A stretch of DNA of 64,000 nucleotides from Elusimicrobiota bacterium. Its GTDB lineage: Bacteria > Elusimicrobiota > Elusimicrobia > FEN-1173. A program made the position numbers and the translations under genes. This document shows, piece by piece, positions 18,764-25,094 of the stretch; the stretch's first letter is position 1; each line of letters starts with the position of its first letter. Below the pieces are notes generated by a model. The model ran no database searches and had not been told where the DNA came from. It saw only the letters and a program-made list of their open reading frames with translations. The stretch spans positions 31,383 to 95,382 of the forward strand of contig JAEURZ010000002.1 in the NCBI GenBank assembly GCA_016788905.1, read 5' to 3'.

Positions 18764-19156
18764 TTATTCTCCCGTGTAAGGCAGGAGGGCCAACATACGG
18801 GACCGCTTGATGCCCTGGGTCAATTGACGTTGATGACGAGCGCAGTTTCCTGTCGTTCGCCCCCCCAACATTTTACCTCGCGCTGTCAAAAACCCCCGGA
18901 GGATGGGAATGGCCTTGTAATCCACCTCTTCAATTTTTTCCGCGCAAAATCGGCACACTTTACGCCGCATCATGGGACGACCACCGCGACGCCCTCCACC
19001 GGCACCCGCTGGAGGACGGGCACCCGTCCGGGGACCTGATCCAAATCCCGGCCGTCCGCCCGGACGTGGCCCGCTGGGGGGCCGCGAGGCTCCCATCGGT
19101 GAAGAAGCGCTCACTGGCGCTTTCGGTGTTTCAGAAGTTGGGTTGGTTTCATTCAT
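18764..19156 (-). CDS. rpsR: 30S ribosomal protein bS18 with long N-terminal extension
   Basis: The C-terminal 70 residues (from [11 protein letters not shown] to [14 protein letters not shown]) are a clear bS18, with a CxxC pair near residue 68 and a CxRH near 104, so this is the zinc-binding form. The first 60 residues are an unusual low-complexity Gly/Pro/Arg/Ala-rich extension. Normal bS18 is 70-90 residues; here it is 130. An internal ATG pair (MMRRK) just before the core could serve as an alternative start, but GAGGAGAATTCC-type spacing supports the ATG at 19156. It partners with bS6, encoded in the same operon. Confidence 0.93.
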   Translation of the reverse strand: MNETNPTSETPKAPVSASSPMGASRPPSGPRPGGRPGFGSGPRTGARPPAGAGGGRRGGRPMMRRKVCRFCAEKIEEVDYKAIPILRGFLTARGKMLGGRTTGNCARHQRQLTQGIKRSRMLALLPYTGE

Positions 19157-19168
19157 GGAATTCTCCTC

Positions 19169-19615
19169 TTAAAATGGAACATCTTCAGTGGTGGGGGCTG
19201 AACCGCTCACATCGGATTCCGCGGAGGGAGCCTCCTCATCAGTCGCGGGGGACCCCACGCCTGCATCGGCTTTTTCCAGAAACTGAACGCGCGAAGCGTC
19301 GACTTCATGCCCAGACCGTTTCTGTCCGTCTTTGGTTTCCCAATTGCGGCTTTTCAACCGCCCTTCCACGTAGACGGGGCTTCCCTTTTTCAATTTTTCT
19401 CCGCAACGCTGCCCCGCTTCACGCCAAACGACAACAGGAATAAACGAGGTGTCGTCTTTCCACTCCCCTGCCTTGTCCTTATAGCGACGGTTGACCGCGA
19501 GATCAAACCGGCAAACAGGAGCTCCTGAGGTGGTAAACCGAAGTTCCGGATCACGGGTCAGACGACCCACGAGCTGAACGTTATTAAGCTGGACGAGGCG
19601 CAGGAGCGTCGACAT
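19169..19615 (-). CDS. ssb: Single-stranded DNA-binding protein
   Basis: This 148-residue protein has an N-terminal OB-fold (NNVQLVGRLTRDPELRFTTS, FDLAVNRRYKDKAGEW, FIPVVVWREAGQRCGEKL, VYVEGRLKSRNWE) and a short acidic linker ending in EDVPF, the conserved tip that binds partner proteins. The ATG at 19615 has GAGG six bases upstream and overlaps the end of rpsF by 32 bases; the frame continues upstream only within rpsF. SSB coats single-stranded DNA in replication and repair, and the position between rpsF and rpsR is typical. Confidence 0.95.
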   Translation of the reverse strand: MSTLLRLVQLNNVQLVGRLTRDPELRFTTSGAPVCRFDLAVNRRYKDKAGEWKDDTSFIPVVVWREAGQRCGEKLKKGSPVYVEGRLKSRNWETKDGQKRSGHEVDASRVQFLEKADAGVGSPATDEEAPSAESDVSGSAPTTEDVPF

Positions 19616-20039
19616 GGGGAACCTCGGGAACAACCGGGAGAGGAGCGGTGGCCGGCGCAACGGCGGCAACGGAACCACTCACCGGGGGACGATGTCCGTG
19701 GGATTCATGGGGAGCTGGCGGCGGCAGAACCATCAAAGGGGACGCCGGCTTGCCCTTGAGGGCTTTGCAAATCAGGTGACGAATAATATCTTCCGAGACC
19801 CGAAAAAACTGATTAAACTCCGCCACAAAAGAAGGGTCCGCGTTAAATTGGAGGAACGTATAGTATCCCTCCCGCTGACGGCCAATGGGATAAGCCAACC
19901 GACGACGGCCCCACTTCTCCGTGAGAGTGACTTCGCCACCTTTTTGAACGATGAGGGATTTTGTTTTTTCGACGAAATCGTCAACCTTTTGGGGCTGAGT
20001 GTCGCCGGGCAATACAAAGACTGTTTCGTAATGGACCAA
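19584..20039 (-). CDS. rpsF: 30S ribosomal protein bS6
   Basis: The core bS6 fold is clear: HYETVFVLPG, EKWGRRRLAYPIGRQREGYYTFLQFNADP and FFRVSEDIIRHLICKAL. I place the start at a TTG (20039) because a perfect AAGGAGG (20054-20048) lies eight bases upstream and the protein then begins exactly where bS6 proteins do; the frame remains open 21 codons further upstream without such a site. Length is 151 residues, with a Pro/Ala-rich C-terminal tail of about 55 residues that overlaps ssb. It heads the long minus-strand gene run. Confidence 0.95.
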   Translation of the reverse strand: MVHYETVFVLPGDTQPQKVDDFVEKTKSLIVQKGGEVTLTEKWGRRRLAYPIGRQREGYYTFLQFNADPSFVAEFNQFFRVSEDIIRHLICKALKGKPASPLMVLPPPAPHESHGHRPPVSGSVAAVAPATAPLPVVPEVPHVDAPAPRPA

Positions 20040-20063
20040 GGGATGCGCCTCCTTCAAGGACGT

Positions 20064-20086
20064 CCGACCCAGCCATGCCGGGTCGG
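20064..20086 (-). promoter_or_regulatory. rpsF leader hairpin, candidate bS6:bS18 autoregulatory site
   Basis: In the transcript the arms CCGACCCGGC and GCUGGGUCGG pair over ten bases (one G-U) around an AUG triloop, ending ten bases before the AAGGAGG of rpsF. bS6:bS18 leaders in other bacteria use a hairpin with an exposed CCG to bind the protein pair. The position fits and the CCG is present, but I cannot confirm the published bulge, so the assignment is tentative. Confidence 0.4.
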
Positions 20087-20125
20087 GGTGGGTTCTGCTC
20101 AAAAGGCCAGAACCAAAGTGGTCTT

Positions 20126-20155
20126 ATGCTAACAAATAACACCCATCCCGCGCAA
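20126..20155 (-). promoter_or_regulatory. Possible extended -10 promoter for the rpsF operon
   Basis: Reading leftward, TGtTAGCAT forms an extended -10 (hexamer 20131-20126) with a poor -35 TTGCGC (20155-20150) 18 bases upstream. It lies in the only gap before rpsF, just downstream of the pilin-like gene. Confidence 0.35.
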
Positions 20156-20161
20156 GAAGAA

Positions 20162-20674
20162 TCACCACGTGCTCCAAACTTGCCCCTTAGCGTCGGGGTG
20201 CGTACAGTTGATCGTGATCTCCCCTGAAGAAGCGAAATACATCCAATCCCCCAAATCGGTATACGATCCAGCGTAATCCGTCACATCAGTAGTTGAAGAA
20301 TGAGAACCTGGGGGAGGGACATGACACTGGGGCATCTTTTTTAAATAGCGTCCACCGGTTGTAAGGGAACTGGTTAAATTCCCGGCCAAAGGAAAGAGTC
20401 CTAAGTTGTCCGCGTAATAGATGTGCAATGACGCGCGGAGGGCCCCTAAATTTCCCCGGCTTGAAGATTCTTGTGCCTTAAGTAACAAGTTGCTGAATTT
20501 GGGAATCGCAATGGAAGCAACAATACTGAGGACCGCCACCACCATCATGAGCTCAACCAACGTAAAGCCCAAAACAGGCCTCCCCCCGTTCGCTCCGCGC
20601 CGCTCCAGGGCGACCATCCCCGCCAGCCCCCCCCCTGATTCGTCGCTTCTGTTTGGTGGATAAACGTTTTTCAT
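20162..20674 (-). CDS. Type IV pilin-like (prepilin) protein
   Basis: The 170-residue protein carries a class III-type prepilin signal: G|FTLVELMMVVAVLSIVASIAIP, with the Glu at mature position 5 and a hydrophobic stem. The leader is unusually long (about 36 residues); a start at the internal ATG (MVALERR) would shorten it to about 17. The mature part (about 134 residues) has an amphipathic helix (KAQESSSRGNLGALRASLHIYY) and a C-terminal beta region with two cysteines. Prepilin peptidase and assembly ATPase are not in the window. It follows the sigma-54-like gene after five bases, so the two are probably co-transcribed. Whether it builds a pilus or a secretion pseudopilus is not decidable. 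Confidence 0.85.
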   Translation of the reverse strand: MKNVYPPNRSDESGGGLAGMVALERRGANGGRPVLGFTLVELMMVVAVLSIVASIAIPKFSNLLLKAQESSSRGNLGALRASLHIYYADNLGLFPLAGNLTSSLTTGGRYLKKMPQCHVPPPGSHSSTTDVTDYAGSYTDLGDWMYFASSGEITINCTHPDAKGQVWSTW

Positions 20675-20679
20675 TTTCT

Positions 20680-21831
20680 TCAGACCCCGCCCGCCGAACC
20701 TGCGGGTTCCGAATCATCAGAGGAAGAGGGAAATCCCATCGAATGACGATAACTGTTGACTGTCCTTCTCGGAATGGGATACCCCACCCGATCCCGAAGA
20801 AGACGTTGCAAATACAGATCGGACCTCTTCCCAAAATCCACATCTTCTCCTTGGATCGTCTCCAAAACATCAATGCAGAGATTTTTGCGGGAACAAAACA
20901 AATCTTCCAACAGAACCTCTTCTCCCCAGGGAAGGACGAGGCTTCGTCCCTGGATCGCACGGTTCACCGTAGAGGGAGCGACCGCCAAGCGCTTGGCCAA
21001 TTGCCGCTGTGTGATTGGAATTTTCTTGAGCGTGTCTCGAGACGCTAAGAAAAAACGTTGGGCGTTACAAATAAAATCCAAAAGTCGGTAGAGCGTGTTG
21101 TGTCGCCAATTGATGAGTTCCAAGCGACGCACAAACGCTTTCAGGTGCCGGCGTTCTTGGGGAGGAAGGTTCCCCTCTCGAAGCAAACCTTGCAATCGGT
21201 CATACTGGATATCGTACCGCCCCCGGGCCAACAAGGGGGACCCAAACTCAAAAACAGGTTCCCCCTGATCATCGAGGCTCAGTCGTGCCAGTCGGACGAC
21301 ATGTTTCCCCGGAACCCCAGAAGCTTTGATGGAGGGATCGAAAAACTCTGATTGAATGGAGTAAGTTAGCAAGAAATCCCGAACCCTTTGAACCTGAGCT
21401 TCCGTGAGACCCAAAAACTTCGATAGGTCCGCGCGATCCATTTCCCGATCCACACGAAGGAAGTAGGATTCGAAGGTTTCCTGCCCCATTTTTTGAATAA
21501 GGGCAAGGGCTTCCTTATTTTCCCCGATCACACGCGCCGCCTCCGGGCGCCCCCCTTGCACCAGGGTGACTTCGTTCATTTCATAAAAAGAAGGGGACAA
21601 TTTCGTTCGAGGATTGGGTTGAAATCGAACGATCTTCCAGCGAGCGTCCTGCGGATAAATCAACTTCTCAAAAACCGGGTCGGTCTCGGCCTCACGAATG
21701 AGCTCAGCAATTTGCCGTTCCGACATTTGAAGGAGTTGCACGGTTTGAAGCCGAGCCAAGAGAGTGGCTCTTGTCCCCGTTTCAGCACGGGATCGAATAC
21801 TGAGATGGGGGCGGCGTGACTTCGGGTCCAT
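20680..21831 (-). CDS. Divergent sigma-54 (RpoN)-like factor
   Basis: The 383-residue protein is shorter than normal RpoN (about 450-480). The N-terminus (LQTVQLLQMSERQIAELIRE) resembles region I, which binds activators. Residues 125-170 look like the core-binding helices, 255-300 include a helix-turn-helix (ITQRQLAKRLAVAPSTVNRAI) with SLVLPWGEE, and near 355 PRRTVNSYRHSMGFPSS is a recognisable but altered RpoN box (the usual form is ARRTVAKYRE). The pattern of HTH plus RpoN box is specific for sigma-54; the deletions are in region II and the core-binding domain. It is divergent from the M23 peptidase gene and followed by a pilin-like gene. Confidence 0.72.
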   Translation of the reverse strand: MDPKSRRPHLSIRSRAETGTRATLLARLQTVQLLQMSERQIAELIREAETDPVFEKLIYPQDARWKIVRFQPNPRTKLSPSFYEMNEVTLVQGGRPEAARVIGENKEALALIQKMGQETFESYFLRVDREMDRADLSKFLGLTEAQVQRVRDFLLTYSIQSEFFDPSIKASGVPGKHVVRLARLSLDDQGEPVFEFGSPLLARGRYDIQYDRLQGLLREGNLPPQERRHLKAFVRRLELINWRHNTLYRLLDFICNAQRFFLASRDTLKKIPITQRQLAKRLAVAPSTVNRAIQGRSLVLPWGEEVLLEDLFCSRKNLCIDVLETIQGEDVDFGKRSDLYLQRLLRDRVGYPIPRRTVNSYRHSMGFPSSSDDSEPAGSAGGV

Positions 21832-21912
21832 GGTCGTTCAACAAGTCTAAATGGTGAACAGGAACTTATCAAGGCTTTTTCTATCCCTTGTCCAACAAAA
21901 ACCCCAAAGTCC

Positions 21913-21941
21913 TTGACAGAAAATGCGTTTTCTGTTAAAAA
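21913..21941 (+). promoter_or_regulatory. Promoter of the M23 peptidase-bactofilin genes
   Basis: TTGACA (21913-21918, perfect -35) is followed after 17 bases by TAAAAA (21936-21941, 4/6). Transcription would start near 21948, 35 bases before the ATG at 21983. The -35 and spacer carry the inverted repeat listed separately. Confidence 0.55.
21916..21935. promoter_or_regulatory. Inverted repeat inside promoter, candidate operator
   Basis: ACAGAAAA and TTTTCTGT (8 bases each, perfect) flank TGCG, filling the region between the -35 and -10 of the M23 promoter. Placement suggests a repressor-binding site; the regulator is unknown. It could equally act on the divergent sigma-54-like gene. Confidence 0.5.
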
Positions 21942-21982
21942 GTAACATGAATAGACAGACACCCCCCCTTTGGAGGTTTTTC

Positions 21983-22945
21983 ATGGCGCGTGTGTGGCGC
22001 CGTTGGCAAAAAGAAGCGAACAGACGTCTGACCATCATGGTGATCCCCCACGGGGTCGCGCGTCCGCGCCAGATTTCTCTCCCCATCCCTTTCCTGGCCG
22101 TTTTGTTTGTGTCCTGGACAGTGTTGACCGGGTGGGCCGGTTTTGCCGCGTCCGAACGGTTCGATTATTGGCGCGCGCGGGTGAACAGCCACTTCCTCAA
22201 GATGAAGCTGACTTATCTCAATAACCAGGTCAGTCAATCCCGAGCCATGATGGACGAAGTTAAGACGTTGGAAGCCGAATTGCGAACCCTCATTGGATTA
22301 GGGAGCCGGGAAGCCATTATTCAGACCGACCCCCCCTCCAACCTATCGGGGCCCCCGACTTCATTAGGGGGACCTTCTTTGGAAGATGCCAACGCTTTGG
22401 AACGATCCCTCCAATCGGGCATTCCCGAAATACGTTTCGAGGAGATGGCTCGATCCATCCGCGCTCTACGTTCGGAAGCGGAGGAACGACTGGCGGGGGT
22501 TCGTGCGCTCAACCATGAGATTGATTCAAAACGAAAAATTTATCGGGCGACACCCAACCTCTGGCCCGTTTCAGGGTATCTCACCTCCCATTTTGGGTCT
22601 CGACTCTCCCCCATCGATGGGTTCCGAGAATCTCACCAAGGCATGGACATTGCAGGCCCGGAGGGATCCCCGATAAGGGTCACTGCGGACGGTGTGGTCA
22701 AACTGGCGGGATGGGCTGGCGGGTATGGGAACGTGGTCGTGGTGGATCACGGCCTCGGCTACTCCACCCGCTATGGCCACAACCGCCAGGTCGTTGTCAA
22801 AACCGGTGACCGGGTAAAAAGAGGTCAGGTGATTGCCCTCATGGGCCAAACCGGAAAAGCCACTGGCCCCCATTGTCATTACGAAGTATGGTATAATGGT
22901 CACGCTGTGAATCCATCCAAATTCCTCATCAAGCACACCTCCTAA
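21983..22945 (+). CDS. M23 family peptidoglycan endopeptidase, membrane-anchored
   Basis: This 320-residue protein has a membrane segment near residues 32-58, a coiled-coil periplasmic linker (about 75-190) and a C-terminal LytM/M23 domain with zinc ligands HQGMDIAG (H-x3-D) and GPHCHYEVW (H-x-H). All ligands are present, so it should cleave peptidoglycan cross-links in the periplasm. The ATG at 21983 has GGAGG seven bases upstream. Its stop overlaps the bactofilin start (TAATG); M23 peptidase plus bactofilin is a known cell-shape module in several bacteria. Confidence 0.92.
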   Translation: MARVWRRWQKEANRRLTIMVIPHGVARPRQISLPIPFLAVLFVSWTVLTGWAGFAASERFDYWRARVNSHFLKMKLTYLNNQVSQSRAMMDEVKTLEAELRTLIGLGSREAIIQTDPPSNLSGPPTSLGGPSLEDANALERSLQSGIPEIRFEEMARSIRALRSEAEERLAGVRALNHEIDSKRKIYRATPNLWPVSGYLTSHFGSRLSPIDGFRESHQGMDIAGPEGSPIRVTADGVVKLAGWAGGYGNVVVVDHGLGYSTRYGHNRQVVVKTGDRVKRGQVIALMGQTGKATGPHCHYEVWYNGHAVNPSKFLIKHTS

Positions 22946-23349
22946 TGTTCGGTAAAAAGGACATGGAAACGACCCATATGGAGACGATCATCGGGCCCGG
23001 TTCCCGGTTTCAGGGAACAATTCGATCCAAGGGATTTGTTCGCATTGACGGGATTGTGGAAGGGGGAATCTCCGCGGAAGGCGTTATCGTGGGTGAAAAA
23101 GCCCATATCACGGGGGACATCCTTGCCAAAATGGTTTTTGTTGCGGGGAAAGTAACGGGAAACGTCACGGCGGCCCAGGCCCTTGAACTTCAACCCAAAG
23201 GCCAAATCCGAGGGGACGTGCGGGCGGTCCAGCTGTCCATTGCGGACGGGGCTCTCTTTGAGGGGAATTGTCTCATGACAGTTGAAAAAATAGGCGCCGT
23301 GGACCTGTCCGAGGTCCGTTCCACCTCACCCGCCGTGTCTCCTTCCTAA
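22945..23349 (+). CDS. Bactofilin
   Basis: The 134-residue protein is dominated by a beta-helical bactofilin domain (GPGSRFQGTIRSKGFVRIDG, AEGVIVGEKAHITGDI, VFVAGKVTGNV, KGQIRGDVRA) with short disordered ends, which is the normal architecture. Bactofilins polymerise without nucleotide into cytoskeletal filaments on the inner face of the membrane and position cell-wall enzymes. The overlap with the M23 gene (TAATG) indicates a joint role in shaping the wall. Confidence 0.93.
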   Translation: MFGKKDMETTHMETIIGPGSRFQGTIRSKGFVRIDGIVEGGISAEGVIVGEKAHITGDILAKMVFVAGKVTGNVTAAQALELQPKGQIRGDVRAVQLSIADGALFEGNCLMTVEKIGAVDLSEVRSTSPAVSPS

Positions 23350-23358
23350 CCTTTCCCG

Positions 23359-24114
23359 ATGAAATGGTTTCGCGATCACCGAAAAAAAATCATCCTGAGC
23401 GTTGTCGCCATCTTTGTCGTGGGGACATTCGCAAGCTTCGGAAGCTATTTTTTTGACCAATCCCCTTTTGATGCCGCGATCCTCGTTAACAATCGAAAAA
23501 TTCCCTATAAACGGTTCGAGACACTTTACGGACAAGTCTTGGAAGACCAAAGGCAACGCTCGCCATCCCCATTGACAAACCCCCAGCGGGAGTATCTCAA
23601 ACGACAAGTGGTTCAGAGTCTTGTTCAGGAAGAAGTTTTTGTCAACCAAGCGGAAAATCTCGGCATAAAAGTAACCGACACCGAACTGGCCCAAGTCCTC
23701 CAAACGGTTCCCGCGTTTCAACGGGAAGGCCGGTTCGACCCCCAACTCTACCGTGAAGCATTGGGAAGGATTCGTCTACGGGTGGAGGATTTTGAATCGG
23801 AACAACGACGACAACTGATGGCACAAAAAACTCAGTTTATTATGGCGTCAGGAGTCAAAATTTCCTCCCTGGAATTCCCCGCCAAAGTAAAAACCGCCTT
23901 GGCTCAGGGCACGGAGGAAGTTAAAAAAAAGATCCTGGAAAATCCCAATGAATTCAGAGACGAAGTTCGCCGTAACGAAATGCAGGCGTGTTTGCAGGAA
24001 TGGTATTCAGACGTGAGTACTCGGCTTAAAGTGAAAGTCCAATTAGCAAAATTAGAAACACCCACCGTTGAACCGCCTCCCAACCCCGAACCCGCCCCGC
24101 CCTCCACTCCCTAA
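23359..24114 (+). CDS. Membrane-anchored SurA/PpiD N-domain-like protein without PPIase domain
   Basis: The 251-residue protein has an N-terminal membrane helix (about 11-33) and a periplasmic region like the N-terminal chaperone domain of SurA/PpiD (NNRKIPYKRFETLYGQV, QREYLKRQVVQSLVQEEVFVNQAENLGIKVTD split over 65-105, FDPQLYREALG). No parvulin domain follows; instead it ends with a helical part and a Pro-rich tail. It may be a chaperone-only version. It lies ten bases after bactofilin. Its last 63 bases overlap the 3' end of maf on the other strand. Confidence 0.75.
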   Translation: MKWFRDHRKKIILSVVAIFVVGTFASFGSYFFDQSPFDAAILVNNRKIPYKRFETLYGQVLEDQRQRSPSPLTNPQREYLKRQVVQSLVQEEVFVNQAENLGIKVTDTELAQVLQTVPAFQREGRFDPQLYREALGRIRLRVEDFESEQRRQLMAQKTQFIMASGVKISSLEFPAKVKTALAQGTEEVKKKILENPNEFRDEVRRNEMQACLQEWYSDVSTRLKVKVQLAKLETPTVEPPPNPEPAPPSTP

Positions 24115-24750
24115 AAATAACCTCTGATCCGAAGCAACGCACCCAGCCTTTAGCGCTTTTCCAAGCAACTCCCAAACACCTCGAAGGGGGAGGCCCACGA
24201 TGGTATCAAAATCCCCTTCGAAAGAATAAATATAGGGGTTGCCCCGGGCCTGAGCGGCGTAAGCCCCAGCTTTATCGTGATTTAATTTGGAAAAATGGCG
24301 AAGTTCCTGTGGACTAAATTTTCGCATTTGAACACGGGAGCGGAACACACAGGTCCAGACCCGCCTGCCGGGGCAAAGAGCCAGGGCCAAACCCGTGTAA
24401 ACGTCATGCCATTTCCCACTTAATTCAGAGAGTATCCGAAAGGCATCTGACTGGTCCACAGGCTTTCCGTACACCCTCCCTCTGCGGGCAACCACGGTAT
24501 CCGCGCCAAGAGAGAGTCCACGTGTAAATCGCCGCGCCACGGCCACCGCTTTTTGGCGCGCTAATTTCTTAACGTAACGGGAAACCCTCTCCCCCGGTTG
24601 ATGAGGGAACTCCACCACCCCACTGGGGACAACGCGGAAACCCGGGACAATTCGTCGTAACAGGACCCGCCTCCGGGGCGAAAGAGAGGCCAGGAAGAAG
24701 TCCGGTTTTTCGAAAATTTTTCTGCGCTGTTTTTTCTGCTCTTTCCCCAT
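24052..24750 (-). CDS. maf: Maf-like nucleoside triphosphate pyrophosphatase
   Basis: Maf proteins hydrolyse non-canonical or canonical NTPs (dTTP/UTP or modified pyrimidines) in the cytoplasm. Motifs are intact: FLASLSPRR, LGADTVV, YGKPVDQSDAFRIL, DKAGAYAAQARG and GDFDTIVGLPL. I used the ATG at 24750; the frame is open to a GTG at 24801 inside cutA, and neither has a strong ribosome-binding site. The last 30 residues (Gly/Arg/Phe-rich) extend past the family end and overlap the SurA-like gene on the opposite strand, so they may be accidental. Confidence 0.88.
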   Translation of the reverse strand: MGKEQKKQRRKIFEKPDFFLASLSPRRRVLLRRIVPGFRVVPSGVVEFPHQPGERVSRYVKKLARQKAVAVARRFTRGLSLGADTVVARRGRVYGKPVDQSDAFRILSELSGKWHDVYTGLALALCPGRRVWTCVFRSRVQMRKFSPQELRHFSKLNHDKAGAYAAQARGNPYIYSFEGDFDTIVGLPLRGVWELLGKALKAGCVASDQRLFLGSGGRGGFGVGRRFNGGCF

Positions 24751-24776
24751 CTTTTTGGCCACAAGAATACGCGAAC

Positions 24777-25094
24777 TCAAGAAACGGAAGAAACCACCCA
24801 CGACAGATAGGCCGACGAACCACTTTGGATGGGAATGGAAACGATTTCAGGGACAGCGGAGGGATGGAGGGACTTGACCCGTCGCTTAAGGGCGAGAAAT
24901 CGGGCGGCGGTTGTTTTCGCCAAAAGGAGGTGTTCCAAAGCCTGTTCAACTTTTCCATTCCAACGGTAAATAGATGTGACGTTTCCGACAATGTTGACAC
25001 AAGCCGCCAACCGTTCTTTCACAAGAGTTCTGGCTATGCGTCGCGAGACCCGAACGTTCGGCGTCGTTATGAAAACGACCACCGTGCGGTTCAC
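24777..25094 (-). CDS. cutA: CutA1-like divalent ion tolerance protein
   Basis: This 105-residue protein belongs to the CutA1 family of trimeric, PII-like cytoplasmic proteins linked to divalent cation tolerance in E. coli, though the actual role is debated. Visible signatures are LAACVNIVGNVTSIYRWNGK and EIVSIPIQSGSSAYLSWV. The GTG start overlaps the stop of the upstream GAF gene (GTGA at 25094-25091). Length is standard. Confidence 0.9.
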   Translation of the reverse strand: MNRTVVVFITTPNVRVSRRIARTLVKERLAACVNIVGNVTSIYRWNGKVEQALEHLLLAKTTAARFLALKRRVKSLHPSAVPEIVSIPIQSGSSAYLSWVVSSVS

